Source of the DNA: Lautropia dentalis
GTDB lineage: Bacteria > Pseudomonadota > Gammaproteobacteria > Burkholderiales > Burkholderiaceae_E
Direction of reading: 5' to 3'
DNA: 64,000 nt
NCBI RefSeq assembly: GCF_003892345.1
Contig: NZ_RRUE01000001.1
Location: 1,373,248-1,437,247 of the forward strand
Shown here: positions 27,540-36,967 of the stretch, in pieces
Position numbering within the stretch: the first letter of the stretch is position 1
How the letters are laid out: each line of letters opens with the position of its first letter
The notes under the pieces: generated by a model
Told to the model about the DNA's origin: nothing
What the model saw: the letters and a program-made list of their open reading frames with translations, nothing else
Database searches by the model: none
Translations under genes and position numbers: made by a program

Positions 27540-27586
27540 GGACGGACGATGCGGGCTTCCGGGTGAAGCCGTCACATCGTCCGTCC
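27540..27586. other. Compound hairpin between acnA and the EAL gene
   Basis: A perfect 12-bp stem, GGACGGACGATG (27540-27551) with CATCGTCCGTCC (27575-27586), encloses a second 6-bp stem, GGCTTC/GAAGCC. No U-tract follows on either strand, so it is not an ordinary terminator. It would lie in the 5' leader of the EAL gene. Beside it, 27612-27646 carries a family-B-like end (CTCTGCAGAAGTCCTGCGG). Confidence 0.75.
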
Positions 27587-27647
27587 GGACAGCTCCGGAC
27601 AGGGACAGAACCTGGAGTACCTCTGCAGAAGTCCTGCGGAGGTTCCC

Positions 27648-30353
27648 TTATGCCGCCATCAGCTCGCGCAGCACGAAGGGCAGGATGCCACCATGCAGGT
27701 AGTAGTCCACCTCGATCGCGGTGTCGATCCGCGACAGGAGGCTGACCTCGAACGACGAGCCATCGGCACGACGGACCGTCATGTTGATTTCCTGCTGTGG
27801 TACCAGTTCATCCGGTACCACGATGTCGATGACTTCGTCACCCCTGATGCCGAGCGATTCCCATGAGTCGTTGTTGCGGAACTGCAGCGGCAGCACGCCC
27901 ATGCCGACCAGGTTCGAGCGGTGGATCCGCTCGAAGCTGCGGGCCACCACTGCCTTCACGCCCAGCAGCTGGGTGCCCTTGGCGGCCCAGTCACGGGAGC
28001 TGCCGGTGCCATACTCTTCACCCGCAAGAATAACCGTTGGTACGCCGTCTGCCATGTATTTCATGGCCGCGTCGTAGATTGCGAGACACTCACCGTCGGG
28101 TTGATGCAACGTCATGCCGCCTTCCTCGCGCGAACCGTCCGGTTTGGCCGGCAGCATCAGGTTCTTGATCCGTACGTTGGCGAAGGTGCCGCGCATCATC
28201 ACGTCGTGGTTGCCGCGGCGCGAACCATAGCTGTTGAAATCGGCCTTCGTCACATCGTTGGCCAGCAGATATTTTCCGGCCGGCGAGGTTTCCTTGATCG
28301 AACCGGCCGGCGAGATGTGGTCGGTGGTGATCGAGTCGCCGAACAGCGCCATGATGCGGGCGTTGCGGATTTTCGGCACCGGTGCCGGTTCCATGCCGAA
28401 CCCGGCAAAGAAGGGGGGCTGGGCGATGTAGGTGGATTTCGGCCAGTCGTACACTTGCCCCTCGGCCGACGGCACGGCATTCCACAGCGGATGGTCCTTC
28501 GTGAGGTTGCTGTAGAGACGGCGGAAGGTATCGGCATCCATGGCAAAGCGCATCAGGTCGTGCACTTCCTGCGTGGTCGGCCAGATGTCCCTGAGCCAGA
28601 CATCCTCGCCATCGCGGTTCTTCGCCACCGGCTCCTTCGTCAGATCCTTCAGCACCGTCCCGGCAATGGCGTAGGCCACCACCAGCGGCGGCGAGGCCAG
28701 GAAGTTGGCGCGGATGTTCGGGTGGATCCGGGCCTCGAAGTTCCGGTTGCCCGACAGCACGGCCGCACAGACCAGATCGTTCTCGACGATGGCCTCGTTG
28801 AACTCGGGACGCAGGTCGCCCGCGTTGCCGATACAGGTCGTACAGCCGTAGGCGGCCACGGCAAAGCCCAGCGATTCCAGATACGGCAGCAGGCCGGTCC
28901 GGGCCAGGTACTCGCTCACCACCCGCGATCCCGGGGCCAGCGAGGTCTTGATGTGCGAGGCCACCGTCAGACCCTTCTCGACGGCCTTCTTCGCCACCAG
29001 GCCGGCCGCCAGCAGCACGCCCGGGTTGGAGGTGTTGGTGCACGAGGTGATGGCGGCGATCAGCACGTCGCCACTGTGGATCTTCACATCACCGGCCTGC
29101 ACTTCGGTCTTCAGGTCTTCGGGCTTCTTGTTGAAGCCGTTTTCCTTCACCGGCGCCGAGAAGAGCGTCTCGAAGGTACGCTTCATGTCGGTCAGCTCGA
29201 TGCGGTCCTGCGGACGCTTCGGACCGGCCAGCGACGGCACGATGGTATCCAGGTCCAGTTCGACGACCTGCGAGTAGTCCAGCTGGCCGGCGGCCGGAAT
29301 GCCGAACAGTTCCTGTGCCCGGAAGTATTTCTCGAAGGCGTCGATCTCCTCGTCGGTACGACCCGAGCCCCTGAAGTATTCGATGGTCTTCTCGTCGACC
29401 GGGAAAAAGCCCATGGTCGCACCGTATTCGGGGGCCATGTTGGCAATGGTGGCACGGTCGGGCAGGGCCAGCGACTGTGTGCCCTCGCCGAAGAACTCCA
29501 CGAACTTGCCCACCACCTTGGTGGCACGCAGCAGCTCGGTCACGCGCAGCACCAGGTCGGTGGCGGTCACGCCCTCGCGCAGCTTGCCCTTGAGGTGCAC
29601 GCCCACCACGTCCGGGGTCAGGAAGTACACCGGCTGGCCCAGCATGCCGGCCTCGGCCTCGATGCCGCCCACCCCCCAGCCGACCACGCCGATGCCGTTG
29701 ATCATCGTGGTGTGGCTGTCGGTCCCGACCAGCGTGTCGGGGTAGTAGATGGTGCGGTCACCATCGGTCTTCTGGTGCACGCCGCGGGCCAGATACTCGA
29801 GGTTGACCTGGTGCACGATGCCGATGCCCGGGGGCACGACCTTGAAGGTGTCGAAGGCCTGCATGCCCCATTTCATGAACTGGTAGCGCTCACGGTTGCG
29901 CGAGAACTCCAGCTTCATGTTCAGATCCAGCGCCGTCACGTCGCCATAGTGGTCGATCATCACCGAGTGGTCGACCACCAGGTCCACCGGCACCAGCGGC
30001 TCGATGCGCTTGGGATTCTTGCCCAGATCGGCCGCAACGTTGCGCATGGCTGCCAGGTCGGCCAGCAGCGGCACGCCGGTGAAGTCCTGCAGCACCACGC
30101 GGGCCACGATGAACGGAATCTCGTCCACCCGTTTGGCGTTCGGTGCCCAGTTGGCCAGCTGCTCGATGTGCGTTTCCGTGACCTTCTTGCCGTCACAGTT
30201 GCGCAGCACCGACTCCAGCACGATGCGAATGGAAACCGGCAGGCGGTTGATGTTGGGGAAGCGCCGAGCCAGAGCTGGCAGCGAATAGAAGGATGCGGTC
30301 TTGCCCGACGCAAGCGGGTAGGACTGCAGGGTATCGAAGGTATTGTGTGCCAT
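27648..30353 (-). CDS. acnA: Aconitate hydratase A
   Basis: Interconverts citrate and isocitrate in the TCA cycle using a [4Fe-4S] cluster. The start is the ATG at 30353 ([14 protein letters not shown]), which matches AcnA proteins; upstream in-frame codons are not conserved. The 901-residue length is typical. Cluster ligands are visible in [17 protein letters not shown] and in [11 protein letters not shown] (CxxC). The C-terminal swivel domain carries [17 protein letters not shown]. It heads the minus-strand run toward the EAL gene; mdh and a CitE-like lyase lie a few kb upstream. Confidence 0.98.
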   Translation of the reverse strand: MAHNTFDTLQSYPLASGKTASFYSLPALARRFPNINRLPVSIRIVLESVLRNCDGKKVTETHIEQLANWAPNAKRVDEIPFIVARVVLQDFTGVPLLADLAAMRNVAADLGKNPKRIEPLVPVDLVVDHSVMIDHYGDVTALDLNMKLEFSRNRERYQFMKWGMQAFDTFKVVPPGIGIVHQVNLEYLARGVHQKTDGDRTIYYPDTLVGTDSHTTMINGIGVVGWGVGGIEAEAGMLGQPVYFLTPDVVGVHLKGKLREGVTATDLVLRVTELLRATKVVGKFVEFFGEGTQSLALPDRATIANMAPEYGATMGFFPVDEKTIEYFRGSGRTDEEIDAFEKYFRAQELFGIPAAGQLDYSQVVELDLDTIVPSLAGPKRPQDRIELTDMKRTFETLFSAPVKENGFNKKPEDLKTEVQAGDVKIHSGDVLIAAITSCTNTSNPGVLLAAGLVAKKAVEKGLTVASHIKTSLAPGSRVVSEYLARTGLLPYLESLGFAVAAYGCTTCIGNAGDLRPEFNEAIVENDLVCAAVLSGNRNFEARIHPNIRANFLASPPLVVAYAIAGTVLKDLTKEPVAKNRDGEDVWLRDIWPTTQEVHDLMRFAMDADTFRRLYSNLTKDHPLWNAVPSAEGQVYDWPKSTYIAQPPFFAGFGMEPAPVPKIRNARIMALFGDSITTDHISPAGSIKETSPAGKYLLANDVTKADFNSYGSRRGNHDVMMRGTFANVRIKNLMLPAKPDGSREEGGMTLHQPDGECLAIYDAAMKYMADGVPTVILAGEEYGTGSSRDWAAKGTQLLGVKAVVARSFERIHRSNLVGMGVLPLQFRNNDSWESLGIRGDEVIDIVVPDELVPQQEINMTVRRADGSSFEVSLLSRIDTAIEVDYYLHGGILPFVLRELMAA

Positions 30354-30493
30354 CTCGTAATCCTCGAATACAACGTTCAGACAGGGGACAGGGCAAGACC
30401 ATGACATCCTGCCAGGCGACCGGGCAGGGACACGGACCAGGGAATGGGAGAGGCAGTCAACATCGTGCGTGGGTCATGATTCACTCCTGGGAT

Positions 30494-31168
30494 TCACTCG
30501 TGGGTGTGGGGTGATTCGGGTCGCAGGCCACCATCGAGCATGTTCAGCACGCCCATGCCGGGGATGGTCAGGTCTGCGGGTTTCTGGTTGGACGGGCAGG
30601 CACGCAGCCAGCGTGCCTCGGTGTATTCGCGGTCTTCGCGCCGGTTGTTGGGCAGGGGCGGTGAATAGAACACCACCGTGTCGATGCGGTAGTGCGACTG
30701 CAGGTCGCCACTGACGGTGGACTGGCTGACGATGGTGCTGCGGCCGGTGTCCCTGCAGACCGAATCGGCCACCCAGCCGAGCCCTTCGCGGCGGAAGGCA
30801 CCCAGCGTGCAGGCGCCGCGCTTGCCCACCTGGCGGTCGAGATGATGTTCGGGCGTGTCGGTCTGGTCACCCACGCACAGCTTGACCGGTTCGAGCCCCA
30901 GCTGTTCGCTGGCACTGTTGCGGATCTCCCAGAGCCCGGGCCTGCGGCGTGGATGGTCGAGCCGGCCGGCGGGGCTGGGGGCAGCGTCGGGAGGCGTGAC
31001 GACCTCGCTTCTGAGCGGTGCGTCACCGTCTCCATCACCATCGGCTGCGGCGGCAGGCAGGGCAACGAAGAGGCCCGCCAGCATCGCCGGCACGAGCAGG
31101 ACCGTTCTGCACCACGACGGCACAGACAGGGAAAAGGACGGAAGGGAAAGCAGGGCAGGGTTCTTCAC
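30494..31168 (-). CDS. DUF3617-like exported protein
   Basis: A 224-residue protein if started at GTG 31168 (VKNPALLSLPSF), which gives a signal-peptide-like N-terminus with cleavage near LPAAAA; the frame is open further upstream to 31333. After a Asp/Gly-rich segment (DGDGDGD), the DUF3617 pattern appears: RPGLWEIRNS, LCVGDQTD, then CTLGAFRREGLGWVADSVC with paired cysteines, and a C-terminal ARWLRACPSNQKPADLTIPG. DUF3617 proteins are periplasmic and of unknown function. The start codon is uncertain because no clear ribosome-binding site is seen. Confidence 0.75.
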   Translation of the reverse strand: MKNPALLSLPSFSLSVPSWCRTVLLVPAMLAGLFVALPAAAADGDGDGDAPLRSEVVTPPDAAPSPAGRLDHPRRRPGLWEIRNSASEQLGLEPVKLCVGDQTDTPEHHLDRQVGKRGACTLGAFRREGLGWVADSVCRDTGRSTIVSQSTVSGDLQSHYRIDTVVFYSPPLPNNRREDREYTEARWLRACPSNQKPADLTIPGMGVLNMLDGGLRPESPHTHE

Positions 31169-31419
31169 GGAAATATCTACACCATGGCCGGACGACAGAC
31201 GCGCCCATGGTAATGGGCTGTCAAGTGCCTGTCTTCGATACAGATCATCCGCCGGTGTTGCGTGCAGACCACGGGCAACAGGAGCCGAAGAGCCGGCCTG
31301 CGCGGCAGACAGAGGCGGGGCATGGAACTGCACATGGGGTGTCTCCCTGTTTTTTCACTGGCCGGCCGGGTGGCCCGAAGGTGCCCGGCCTGGCCGTCCG
31401 GATACCACTGCCGCAGGCA

Positions 31420-31977
31420 TCAGCCTCGCGACAGGGCCTGCTGCTGAGCCGGATGCACGCAGGCGTCGACCAGACGCTGGCCGGTCTTCTGGTTCATCAG
31501 CATCGATTTGTTGCGGATCTGGATGAAGAGCGTTTCGGCCCGCACGTCTTCCAGACGCAGCGCGCCGGTGGAAGAAATCACGGGCTTCATCAGCCACTGC
31601 TTGCCCTTGAAGCGCAGATCGACATAGCCCGGGTGGGCAGCGCTCTCGCTGATGTGGACCTGCTGGCGAAACTCGCAGGTGCTCACGCCCTGATTCACGC
31701 GGGCCATGGCCTCCATCTGGAGGGCGTCGGCGGCCGGCACGGCCATGGGCGCAGCCACGGCAGCCGTCGCAGCGGCCTTGCCGGCAGGCCGGTGGGCCTT
31801 GCCATGGGTGTGGCGGGCGTTGGCGGCCGGTTTGCCGGAATCGGCGGCAGCTTCGGCAGCGGGCGCCACCAGCAGCGAGGCAAGCGCGAGCGACACGGCG
31901 AGCGTGCAGCCACGCAGCAGCGGCCGGGAAGCCGAAGAGGGGGTACGAACGCCGGAACGGAACGACAGGGTGAGCAT
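31420..31977 (-). CDS. Conserved exported protein of unknown function
   Basis: A 185-residue protein with an N-terminal signal peptide (LLRGCTLAVSLALASLLVAP, cleavage near AEA). An Ala/His/Lys-rich linker (about 45-85) leads to a conserved C-terminal domain: STCEFRQQVHI, GYVDLRFKGKQWLMKPVIS, STGALRLED and QIRNKSMLMNQKTGQRLVDA. Two cysteines (in STCEF and VDACVH) could form a disulfide in the periplasm. I recall similar proteins in Burkholderiales, but no function. It is on the same strand as the DUF3617 gene. Confidence 0.75.
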   Translation of the reverse strand: MLTLSFRSGVRTPSSASRPLLRGCTLAVSLALASLLVAPAAEAAADSGKPAANARHTHGKAHRPAGKAAATAAVAAPMAVPAADALQMEAMARVNQGVSTCEFRQQVHISESAAHPGYVDLRFKGKQWLMKPVISSTGALRLEDVRAETLFIQIRNKSMLMNQKTGQRLVDACVHPAQQQALSRG

Positions 31978-32332
31978 GACAGGATTTCCTGGAAGATCGG
32001 GCTGCGTGGCAGCCGGGGAAGGGGGAATGCCGCTGTGGCGGGACTGGGCGCCGCCGTCACGGCCGGTTGTTCATCTGCAGCAGGCAGGTCAGCCTGGGGA
32101 ACTCCGGCAAACCTGCCGAGGTGCCCTGGCTCCCTTCGAAGACATCAGCAGGCAGGACACGAACATCGCCACTGATATCCCCACGGGGTGATAGCCGACC
32201 ACCGGGAACCCGTCAAGGGCACGAAACATCCTGTTGATGTTGGCCACGACCTGTTCCAGGCACTTGTCACTATCGAACATCTGGCCCCGTTCCGATGGGC
32301 TGGAAAAACGGTATTCACTCCCCCTGTTGTCG
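31978..32332. other. 355-bp gap; possible small open frame only
   Basis: Between the exported protein and the CitE-like gene. On the minus strand a 63-codon frame (MFDSDKCLEQVVANINRM…) lies in 32089-32280. It has no recognisable family and no clear ribosome-binding site, so it is not called as a gene. Confidence 0.4.
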
Positions 32333-33397
32333 TCATTGCACATCCCCGGCCTGCGATAGGCTTGCCGGGGCGTCCGGCTTCGCGTCCCTCCGGACGTCGC
32401 CAAAGAAGGCAGCCGCTGCCTCTGACGGCAGGGATACCCCCGTACGGTGCGCCCGCTGCAGCACCTGCCACCAGTAGCGGTAACTGGCGCGGTCGTGCAG
32501 ATGGCCATCGTGCCGGACCGGCCCCCAGCCGGCTTCCCGGGCCGCCAGCAGGATGCCGGCGGCCTGCTGCACCTCGTTCAGCGCCGGGCGGAAGGCGGCG
32601 ATGATCGGCGCCACCTGCACCGGATGGATGCTCCACTTGCGCTGGTAGCCGAAGTCATGTGCGGCACGCTGCGCATCACGCCCGGCGGCCTCACCGTCAC
32701 CAATGGCCAGCGTGACGCTGTGCACGGCCACCTTGCCATGGGCGTGTGCTGAGAGGGCGATGTCGGCCAGCGCCCGGGCCAGCAGCGGGTGTTCAAACTG
32801 CCGGCTGCCATGCAGGGCATCACTGCCCACGGCGCCACCGAAGCTGCTCACGTAATCCATCAGTCCGAAGCACAGCGCCTCCACCCGCGGGTGGGCCGCG
32901 ATGGCATCGAGCCGGGCCAGCGCCGCCGGTGACTCGATGAGCACCTGCAGCGGCACCGGGGGCTCCCGGCCGAGGCGGGCCTCGTGCTCGCGCAGCAGGG
33001 CATCGGCCTGCGCCACGGCAGCGACATCCTGCACCTTGGGCAGCGTCAGGTAGGCCAACCGCCGGCCGGCACCGCCCATCAGTGCCTCGACCTCGCCGGC
33101 AAAGGCCGGATGGCCGACCGCGTGGGTGCGGGCGCCGACGCGGCCGAAGCGGTTGCCCTCACTGGCAATGCCTTCGGCCATCAGCCGGGCATGTGCCAGC
33201 TCGTCACCGGCCGCGGCGCCGTCCTCGCAGTCGGCCGTCACGTCCAGTACCGGCCCGAGCCGCGCCTGCAGCGCCAGTGATTTGGCCAGCAGGGCAGCGC
33301 TGCCACAGTAATGGTCACAGACCGGCAGACCTGGCTGCCGGTCGTGCTCCCGGTACAGCACCGCGTCGGGAGAGAGGGGCGCTGCCCGGCCAGCCAT
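32333..33397 (-). CDS. HpcH/HpaI aldolase / citrate lyase beta-like (CitE family)
   Basis: A 354-residue TIM-barrel enzyme of the CitE/CoA-ester lyase group. Visible features are DVTADCEDGAAAG (metal-binding acid), LTLPKVQ, VLIESPAALARLD with the catalytic-site Glu, and the DYVSSFGGAVG segment followed by KWSIHPVQVAPI. Such enzymes cleave or form malyl-CoA, citramalyl-CoA or similar esters; the substrate here is unknown. It starts 6 bp after the mdh stop, so the two are probably co-transcribed. A mdh-CitE-like pair is a recurrent Burkholderiales arrangement. Confidence 0.9.
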   Translation of the reverse strand: MAGRAAPLSPDAVLYREHDRQPGLPVCDHYCGSAALLAKSLALQARLGPVLDVTADCEDGAAAGDELAHARLMAEGIASEGNRFGRVGARTHAVGHPAFAGEVEALMGGAGRRLAYLTLPKVQDVAAVAQADALLREHEARLGREPPVPLQVLIESPAALARLDAIAAHPRVEALCFGLMDYVSSFGGAVGSDALHGSRQFEHPLLARALADIALSAHAHGKVAVHSVTLAIGDGEAAGRDAQRAAHDFGYQRKWSIHPVQVAPIIAAFRPALNEVQQAAGILLAAREAGWGPVRHDGHLHDRASYRYWWQVLQRAHRTGVSLPSEAAAAFFGDVRRDAKPDAPASLSQAGDVQ

Positions 33398-33403
33398 GCA
33401 GCG

Positions 33404-34384
33404 TCAGCCGACCAGGTGCTTGACACCGTCGCGCTCGCCCTGCAGCTCGGCCAGCGTGGCCTGCATGCGTTCGCGGCTGAAGGCGTCGATGTCCAGCCCT
33501 TCGACCAGCGTGTACTCGCCATCCTTGCAGGTGACGGGCATGCCGTAGACGATGTCGGCCGGGATGTCGTAGGCGCCGGTGGACGGGATGCCCATGGTGA
33601 CCCACTTGCCGTGGGTGCCCAGCGCCCAGTCACGCATGTGGTCGAGCGCCGCGTTGGCCGCCGAGGCAGCCGATGACAGGCCACGGGCCTCGATGATGGC
33701 GGCACCGCGCTTGCCCACGGTGGGGATGAAGGTGTCCTTCACCCAGGCGTCGTCGTTGACCAGTTTGGGCAGCGCGTCGCCGTTGCTGGTGGCAAAGCGG
33801 ATGTCCGGATACATGGTGGGCGAGTGGTTGCCCCAGACCACCAGCTTCTCGATGGAATCGACGGTGCGACCGGTTTTGGCGGCCAGCTGCGACAGGGCGC
33901 GGTTGTGGTCCAGGCGCAGCATGGCGGTGAAGTTTTTCTTCGGCAGGTCGGGGGCCGACTTCATGGCGATGTAGGCATTGGTGTTGGCCGGGTTGCCCAC
34001 CACCAGCACCTTCACGTCACGGCTGGCATGGTCGTTGAGCGCCTTGCCCTGCACGGTGAAGATGGCGCCGTTGGCCTCCAGCAGGTCCTTGCGCTCCATA
34101 CCCTTGCTGCGCGGACGGGCACCGACCAGCAGCGCGTAGTCGGCATCCCTGAAGGCCACGTTCGGGTCGTCGGTGACGACCACGCCGGCCAGCAGCGGGA
34201 AGGCGCAGTCTTCCAGCTCCATCACCACACCCCTGACGGCGGGCAGGGCCGGCGTGATGTCGAGCAGCTGCAGGATGACGGGCTGGTCCTTGCCCAGCAT
34301 GTCGCCATTGGCAATGCGGAACAGCAGGGAATAGGCGATCTGGCCGGCTGCGCCGGTGACGGCTACACGTTTCGGTGCTTTCAT
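33404..34384 (-). CDS. mdh: Malate dehydrogenase
   Basis: Oxidises malate to oxaloacetate with NAD in the TCA cycle. The start is the ATG at 34384 ([20 protein letters not shown]) with AGGAA about 6 nt upstream; 326 residues. The NAD-binding [15 protein letters not shown], substrate Arg in [37 protein letters not shown] and the active-site His in [13 protein letters not shown] are all present. It is of the cytoplasmic-type MDH found in betaproteobacteria. It is divergent from gntR across a 249-bp gap that contains a perfect palindrome. Confidence 0.98.
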   Translation of the reverse strand: MKAPKRVAVTGAAGQIAYSLLFRIANGDMLGKDQPVILQLLDITPALPAVRGVVMELEDCAFPLLAGVVVTDDPNVAFRDADYALLVGARPRSKGMERKDLLEANGAIFTVQGKALNDHASRDVKVLVVGNPANTNAYIAMKSAPDLPKKNFTAMLRLDHNRALSQLAAKTGRTVDSIEKLVVWGNHSPTMYPDIRFATSNGDALPKLVNDDAWVKDTFIPTVGKRGAAIIEARGLSSAASAANAALDHMRDWALGTHGKWVTMGIPSTGAYDIPADIVYGMPVTCKDGEYTLVEGLDIDAFSRERMQATLAELQGERDGVKHLVG

Positions 34385-34552
34385 GAAAGTTCCTGAAAAG
34401 TTGAAAGAAAGACTGACGTTGCCGGAACACGCCTGCGGGTGCCCGTTGCGGCCCAAAGCCGGGCAGGGCGGCGCCGCGTGTACCGGCTCCACAATGTCGA
34501 ATGATGCCGGCAATGGTAGGCCGATGGTTGTTGCAGGTCAAGATATCCGCTA

Positions 34553-34564
34553 TCTTATATAAGA
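34553..34564. promoter_or_regulatory. Candidate operator, 12-bp palindrome between mdh and gntR
   Basis: TCTTATATAAGA is a perfect palindrome in the mdh-gntR divergent gap, 70 bp before the gntR start and 168 bp before mdh. Short AT-rich palindromes like this are typical GntR-family targets. It is AT-rich against a GC-rich background, and it overlaps possible -10 elements. Confidence 0.6.
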
Positions 34565-34633
34565 CATAGGACTTTCCCCGAGGACGCCGTGCTCCTTCGC
34601 CCCCGGCGCCTTTCATTCCCCTGATTTCCGGCC

Positions 34634-35362
34634 ATGAATGCACCTGCTCCGCCGCGCTTCCAGCCGCTCTACCAGCAGATCCGCGAAGCCATCCTGCACG
34701 CGCTGCAGGCCGGCGAATGGCCGCCGGGCGGGCTCATTCCCAGCGAGACCGAGCTGGCGCAGCGCTTCGGCGTGAGCCAGGGCACGGTGCGCAAGGCCGT
34801 GGAGGTGCTGACTGCCGAGGGGCTGCTGGTGCGCCGCCAGGGCAAGGGCACCTATGTGGTGTCGCACGACGAGAGCCAGGCGCAGTTCCGCTTCCTGCGC
34901 CTGCGCCCGGACGAGGGGCCGGCCGTGCAGCCGGTCAGCCGGATGATCCACTGCCGGCGCGTGCGGGCACCGGCCGACGTGCAGCGTGCGCTGTCCCTGC
35001 AGGGCAGCGACACCGTGCTCTACATCCAGCGGGTGCTGGTGTTCGGGGAGGATCCCGTCATCCTCGACGATATCTGGCTGGCCGGGGAGGAGTTTCGCCG
35101 CCTGACCCCGCAGCGGCTGGCCCACCAGTCCAGCCGCCTCTACTCGATGTTCGAGACCGAACTGGGTACCAAGATGCTGCATGCGCGCGAGCGCATCCGT
35201 GCCGTGGCCGCCACGGCAGAGCAGGCCGGTCTGCTGGCCATCGAACCCGGACAGCCGCTATTGCTGGTGGAGCGCGTCACCACCACCTTCCACGGACGGC
35301 CGGTCGAACTGCGCCGCGGCCTGTGTCGTACCACGCACCATCACTACGCCAACGAACTCTGA
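34634..35362 (+). CDS. GntR/HutC-family transcriptional regulator
   Basis: A 242-residue repressor-type protein. The N-terminal winged helix-turn-helix reads YQQIREAILHALQAGEWPPG, then SETELAQRFGVSQGTVRKAV and RRQGKGTYV. A UTRA effector-binding domain (about 95-240) has VLYIQRVLVFGEDPVILDD and RLYSMFETELG. UTRA domains usually sense small metabolites. The gene is divergent from mdh and upstream of sdhCDAB, so it is a natural candidate to control these TCA genes and itself; the effector is not indicated. Confidence 0.92.
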   Translation: MNAPAPPRFQPLYQQIREAILHALQAGEWPPGGLIPSETELAQRFGVSQGTVRKAVEVLTAEGLLVRRQGKGTYVVSHDESQAQFRFLRLRPDEGPAVQPVSRMIHCRRVRAPADVQRALSLQGSDTVLYIQRVLVFGEDPVILDDIWLAGEEFRRLTPQRLAHQSSRLYSMFETELGTKMLHARERIRAVAATAEQAGLLAIEPGQPLLLVERVTTTFHGRPVELRRGLCRTTHHHYANEL

Positions 35363-36067
35363 GGCTCCCTGTGGCAAGTTCCGCAATGGCCATGTGGCGT
35401 GCGTATCCCGGGCGCCGCCGATGGCCATGACGCCGGAACGGTCCCGTGTACGACGCCCGGTTGCCCGAGGGCAGTCAATCCGTGGCCGGCCCCTGTCCGG
35501 CACGCACGAGCTTCGGCCTGACGTGCCTCCTCGGTGGCACGAACAGCGCTTTCGGCCTGTTCCGCCTGGGCCGCCTTCAGGGCCTCGTCCGCCTTGCGGG
35601 CTTCTTCGATACGACGGGCTTGACGGCTCTCTCCATTCCCGTGATGGGCACCATCCACCCCGCCGCCGGTCAGCTGTGATAGGCATTCCGTTACGTTGCG
35701 AAAACACATTTTGCAAACCCGCCGACCGATTGGGAGTAGCTTTGCCACACGGCAAGAACGCTGCATGTTGTTGCCAATACGACCAAAGATCGCAGCGGAA
35801 TGGCTATGGGAATCATTCCACGCCCATCAGCCCTCACTGACTTTGATCTTGCGCAGAAGGCGGCCCGGTTCGCGTTGTTCGGCCGCAAAAAATGCGCAAC
35901 AATAGGTCCATTATCCCTATGGTCAGTCGGGCTTTGGCGGCGGCTGGCCCTCTACCGGTTTCCGGGCAGGGGGCAGGGCGCAGGAGACCGCTCGCGCAGG
36001 CCCGTCTGTCCGGATGCATTCTTCTCATACACGTGTGCTGAATCACAAACAGGATTGGAGGATCGAT
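35363..36067. other. 705-bp region between gntR and sdhC
   Basis: No gene is supported. On the minus strand within 35480-35650 a frame reads RRIEEARKADEALKAAQAEQ, an Ala/Glu-rich coiled-coil-like piece that may be a gene remnant. A nested hairpin lies at 35849-35899: outer arms TTGCGCA and TGCGCAA, inner arms GCGGCC and GGCCGC. The sdhC ribosome-binding site (GGAGG) is at about 36058-36062, so the sdh promoter is expected within this region. Confidence 0.5.
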
Positions 36068-36574
36068 ATGGCAGATATCGGAGCCAGCAACGGCAATGGG
36101 CTGGTCAACAGCGGCGTCTCCATGGCGCAGGGCCACCCCGCCGAAACCCCCGAACAGCGCCGGGCACGACGGGCGGCCGTGAAGAAACCCACCAACGTCG
36201 GCCTCGACCAGCTGCTGGGTCACTACCTTCCGGCCATGGCGCCAGCGGCGCAGGTATCCATCCTGCACCGTGCCAGCGGGATGCTGATGTTCCTCCTCGG
36301 CATCCCGTTCGTGCTTTATCTGCTCTCCCAGAGCCTCACCTCCGAGGCCAGCTTCGCGCAGTATTCGGCCGTGGTGCATTCCTGGTTCGGCAAGCTCGTC
36401 CTGCTGGCACTCATCTGGGCGTTCTGCCATCACCTGTGCGCGGGTATCCGTTTCATCATCCTCGACATGCACTTCCTTACCGAAAAGCCCCAGGCCATGC
36501 GCAGTGCCCTGGTCGTGCTGGGCGCCAGCCTGGTCATGACGGCCATCTTCGGCGGCATGCTGCTGTTCTCCTGA
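36068..36574 (+). CDS. sdhC: Succinate dehydrogenase cytochrome b556 subunit
   Basis: A membrane anchor and heme/quinone-binding subunit of complex II. The start is the ATG at 36068 (MADIGASNGNG) with GGAGG upstream; 168 residues. After a 50-residue polar N-terminal extension, three transmembrane segments follow: ILHRASGMLMFLLGIPFVLY, SWFGKLVLLALIWAFCHHLC and ALVVLGASLVMTAIFGGMLL. The SdhC signature HRASG and the heme-ligand His in FCHHLCAGIRF are present. First gene of sdhCDAB-sdhE-gltA. Confidence 0.95.
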   Translation: MADIGASNGNGLVNSGVSMAQGHPAETPEQRRARRAAVKKPTNVGLDQLLGHYLPAMAPAAQVSILHRASGMLMFLLGIPFVLYLLSQSLTSEASFAQYSAVVHSWFGKLVLLALIWAFCHHLCAGIRFIILDMHFLTEKPQAMRSALVVLGASLVMTAIFGGMLLFS

Positions 36575-36612
36575 ACCCGTTTCCCTTTTCCATTTTTCCT
36601 TCAAGGCTCGAC

Positions 36613-36963
36613 ATGACCATCCAGCGAATCGTGTCCGGCGCCCACTACGGCATGCGCGACTGGCTTGCCCAGCGCCTTACCGGCGTGATCATGGCGCTTT
36701 ACGTCATATTCCTGCTCTGCAGCATCTGTACGCTGCCCCAGCTCGACTACTACAACTGGTCGCAGCTCTTTTCGGGGCAGTTCATGAAGGTCGCCACCAT
36801 GGTGGCGCTCCTGGCCGTGCTCTACCACGCCTGGGTCGGCATCCGCGACCTGTACATGGACTACCTGAAGAACACCCTGGTGCGCCTGCTGCTCGAGACC
36901 GGTACCATCGTCCTGCTGGCCGGCTACGCCGCCTGGGGCGCCTTTATCCTCTGGAGGGCCTGA
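36613..36963 (+). CDS. sdhD: Succinate dehydrogenase hydrophobic anchor subunit
   Basis: The second membrane anchor of complex II, 116 residues. It starts at the ATG at 36613 (MTIQRIVSGAHYGMRDWLAQ). Three transmembrane segments are visible: TGVIMALYVIFLLCSICTL, ATMVALLAVLYHAWVGIRD and ETGTIVLLAGYAAWGAFIL. The conserved YHAWVGIRDLYMDYL carries the heme-ligand His and quinone-site residues. sdhA starts 4 bp after the stop. Confidence 0.95.
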   Translation: MTIQRIVSGAHYGMRDWLAQRLTGVIMALYVIFLLCSICTLPQLDYYNWSQLFSGQFMKVATMVALLAVLYHAWVGIRDLYMDYLKNTLVRLLLETGTIVLLAGYAAWGAFILWRA

Positions 36964-36967
36964 CGTC

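Noticed and set aside
27921..30404. Open frame of about 830 codons on the plus strand opposite acnA
   Set aside because: Shadow of aconitase, which has all cluster ligands on the other strand.
32089..32280. Small protein MFDSDKCLEQVVANINRM… of 63 residues on the minus strand
   Set aside because: No ribosome-binding site or recognisable family; kept only as a remark in the gap entry.
35344..35766. Alanine-rich coiled-coil gene on the minus strand between gntR and sdhC
   Set aside because: Only about 40 residues look protein-like (RRIEEARKADEALKAAQAEQ); both flanks are non-protein-like, and no start is supported. It is noted as a possible remnant.
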